Source of the DNA: Anaerolineales bacterium
GTDB taxonomy: Bacteria > Chloroflexota > Anaerolineae > 4572-78 > J111
Assembly (NCBI GenBank): GCA_012032575.1
Contig: JAAUSP010000129.1
Span: forward strand, 1-15,156
Direction: 5' to 3'
Length of the DNA stretch: 15,156 nt
The notes beneath the pieces are model-generated. The model had not been told where the DNA came from and ran no database searches. It saw only the letters and a program-made list of their open reading frames with translations. The translations under genes and the position numbers were made by a program. The first letter of the stretch is position 1. Every line of letters starts with the position of its first letter. This document shows positions 13,861 to 15,156 of this stretch, piece after piece.

Positions 13861-13950
13861 AATTACACAGAGTTACACGGAGTCCTCGCAGAGGAACACA
13901 GAGAAAAACTTTGTGTATCTCTGTGACTTCTTTGCGTTCTCTGTGTTACG
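13861..13950. repeat. ACACAGAG/CTCTGTGT repeat cluster
   Basis: The spacer upstream of the peroxiredoxin is built of alternating ACACAGAG and CTCTGTG words. ACACAGAG (13864-13871) and CTCTGTGT (13939-13946) are exact complements at the ends, with CACAGAG and CTCTGTG pairing inside. It can fold into nested hairpins. No coding signal was seen. Similar words are widespread in intergenic DNA of environmental bacteria. Confidence 0.7.
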
Positions 13951-13955
13951 TATTT

Positions 13956-15152
13956 TCATCGCCGGTGTCGCCCCATCGAGACTGTCCGACTCCTCAAAAA
14001 ACAACGATGCCTCGCCTCACCCCTCCTCGCCTCCTCGCCTCTCCCCAACCAAAAAGCCAACGTCAGCACCGCCGCCAGATAGCCCAGGTAATTCGGCTGG
14101 AGAAAACGAGATACAAAGAAAAAGGCCAGCAAAAATATCCCGTAGCCATACAACATGGCCCCGAGTGTGTTCTGCCGGGCCTGCCGGCGCAGCAAAACCC
14201 ACAGCAGCGGCCCGCCGACAAGCAGCTCCGGGATGATAAAGGGCCAATACTGAAAGCGATCCGCCACCCAGCCGAACGCCAGCACTAGGTTGCTGGCCCC
14301 CCACCCCCAGATTTGATAGCCGGTCGGCCCCTGCCCGGCTGACCAACGCCAGACATCGTCAAACATCGCGTCGGGATTCCACACCAACCAGGGCAGGGTG
14401 AGCAGGCCAAACACCAGCGGCAGCGACCATGCTTGCCGCCAGAGGACAGCCATTCGCTCGCGCCAACTGGCCCGCTCTCCCCCATTGTCCAGCAAGTAGA
14501 GCAGCCAGAAAGGGACCAAAAACCAGGCCGTCGGCTTGCTGGCACAGGCCAGTCCCAACACAGCGGAAGCCGCTAATCGCCGGCCCGGCTGGCTCGAACG
14601 GACCAGCCACAGCGCCAGCACAATCCAGAAGAGCACAAACGGATCGTTCTCGCCAAAAATTACGCTGACGGCCAGAATGGGGTTGAGTCCCATCAAAGCC
14701 AGGGTGATTAATTTTTCTCGCCGCGACTGGACAAGCTGCGGCGTCAAGACCAGGGTTATAGCAAAGAGCAGCAGGTAAACCATGCGCTGGTCAAACCAGC
14801 CCAACAGCCCGTGGCTCAACAGGTAAAACGGAGCCGAAAAAATAAAGGTCCAGGGCAGATAGGGGTAATGGTACAGCGCCGTCCGGTACTCGCCAAACCC
14901 CCACTCGGCCATAGGCGTGTTGACGTAATCCTCGACGTAGGGATTGAGGCCGTTGAGAAAATAATCAACGGTTACTTCGGTTTGAATCACCCCGCCGTCG
15001 TGGGCGTAGCTGGCCGGGCCGCTCAGGTGGCGCAGGTTGATCAGCAAAACGGTTTTGCCAAAAACTAGCAGGCCGATAATCCCGTAGATGAGCGCCAGCT
15101 TCAGCCGATAAATCGTTTGGGCGCGCCGTTCTTCTTCAAAACTGTCAACCAC
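13956..15152 (-). CDS. GT-C-like multi-pass membrane glycosyltransferase (possibly incomplete at 5' end)
   Basis: 398 residues from GTG 15152; the frame is still open to the window edge, so the true start may lie outside. About nine or ten hydrophobic helices, with a first outer loop SYAHDGGVIQTEVTVDYFLN (acidic D/E residues) and NPYVEDYVNTPM typical of polyprenyl-phosphate-dependent GT-C enzymes, and ACASKPTAWFLVPFWLLYL, a Lys-Pro phrase common in DUF2029/GT87 proteins. Predicted to transfer a sugar from a lipid carrier on the outer face of the membrane; acceptor unknown. The last 30 residues (GRGEEARRGEARHRC..GRHRR) are translated from a repeat tract (14010-14046) and unlikely to be ancestral. 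Confidence 0.65.
   Translation of the reverse strand: MVDSFEEERRAQTIYRLKLALIYGIIGLLVFGKTVLLINLRHLSGPASYAHDGGVIQTEVTVDYFLNGLNPYVEDYVNTPMAEWGFGEYRTALYHYPYLPWTFIFSAPFYLLSHGLLGWFDQRMVYLLLFAITLVLTPQLVQSRREKLITLALMGLNPILAVSVIFGENDPFVLFWIVLALWLVRSSQPGRRLAASAVLGLACASKPTAWFLVPFWLLYLLDNGGERASWRERMAVLWRQAWSLPLVFGLLTLPWLVWNPDAMFDDVWRWSAGQGPTGYQIWGWGASNLVLAFGWVADRFQYWPFIIPELLVGGPLLWVLLRRQARQNTLGAMLYGYGIFLLAFFFVSRFLQPNYLGYLAAVLTLAFWLGRGEEARRGEARHRCFLRSRTVSMGRHRR
14010..14046. repeat. CGAGGAGG-type short tandem tract inside the glycosyltransferase 3' end
   Basis: On the + strand the tract is built from CTCGCCT and CCTCCTCGC units in imperfect tandem. It replaces the natural C-terminus of the minus-strand glycosyltransferase with an Arg/Glu-rich tail. 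Another example of short repeats placed at gene ends in this genome. Confidence 0.6.
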
Positions 15153-15156
15153 TCCG

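Noticed and set aside
13861..13950. CRISPR array
   Set aside because: Short words repeat, but there are no regular repeat-spacer units and the words alternate in orientation.

Overview
The window holds a cytochrome c maturation (Ccm, System I) operon on the + strand, followed by redox and membrane genes, then a convergent minus-strand block. Zinc-ribbon and SHOCT-like tails, the CcmH cysteine pattern, System I combined with CcdA and a ResA/TlpA-type thioredoxin, and the intergenic repeat families suggest an uncultivated Chloroflexota (Anaerolineae-like) bacterium. That assignment is inference; no marker gene is present. The apparent single-base indels described below suggest a draft metagenomic or long-read assembly.

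Positions 1-2157: the 3' end of ccmE, then ccmF (heme lyase), which carries two compensating indels. Positions 2158-2630: a small AT-rich hicB-hicA toxin-antitoxin pair sitting between ccmF and ccmH, in frame with the end of ccmF. Positions 2686-6285: ccmH, a ResA/CcmG-like thioredoxin, a CcmI-like zinc-ribbon protein and a large membrane-anchored diheme cytochrome c, tightly packed or overlapping. Positions 6291-7974: an AT-rich accessory insert with a PD-(D/E)XK nuclease-like protein, a BECR-type toxin-like protein and a DUF2283 protein (candidate antitoxin). Positions 7982-10742: the heme exporter ccmA, ccmB (three apparent indels), ccmC and a CcmD-like 50-residue peptide, separated by repeat-rich spacers including a MITE-like inverted repeat between ccmA and ccmB. 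Positions 10896-11624: ccdA, ended by a good intrinsic terminator. Positions 11693-12708: a glutaredoxin-like protein and a DUF2085 membrane protein.

The minus strand (15152 down to 12664) encodes a GT-C-like membrane glycosyltransferase, a BCP-type peroxiredoxin and a PlsC acyltransferase. The peroxiredoxin has an in-frame TGA exactly where the catalytic cysteine belongs. A stem-loop 14 bases downstream fits the published geometry of a bacterial SECIS element. I read this as a predicted selenoprotein, and it is the most interesting item in the window.

How the genes fit together: CcmA/B/C/D and CcmE export and chaperone heme; CcdA, the thioredoxin-like protein and CcmH keep apocytochrome CxxC thiols reduced; CcmF joins heme to them. 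The diheme cytochrome encoded inside the operon is a plausible client. Two separate TA-like modules and several repeat insertions interrupt this otherwise conserved housekeeping operon.
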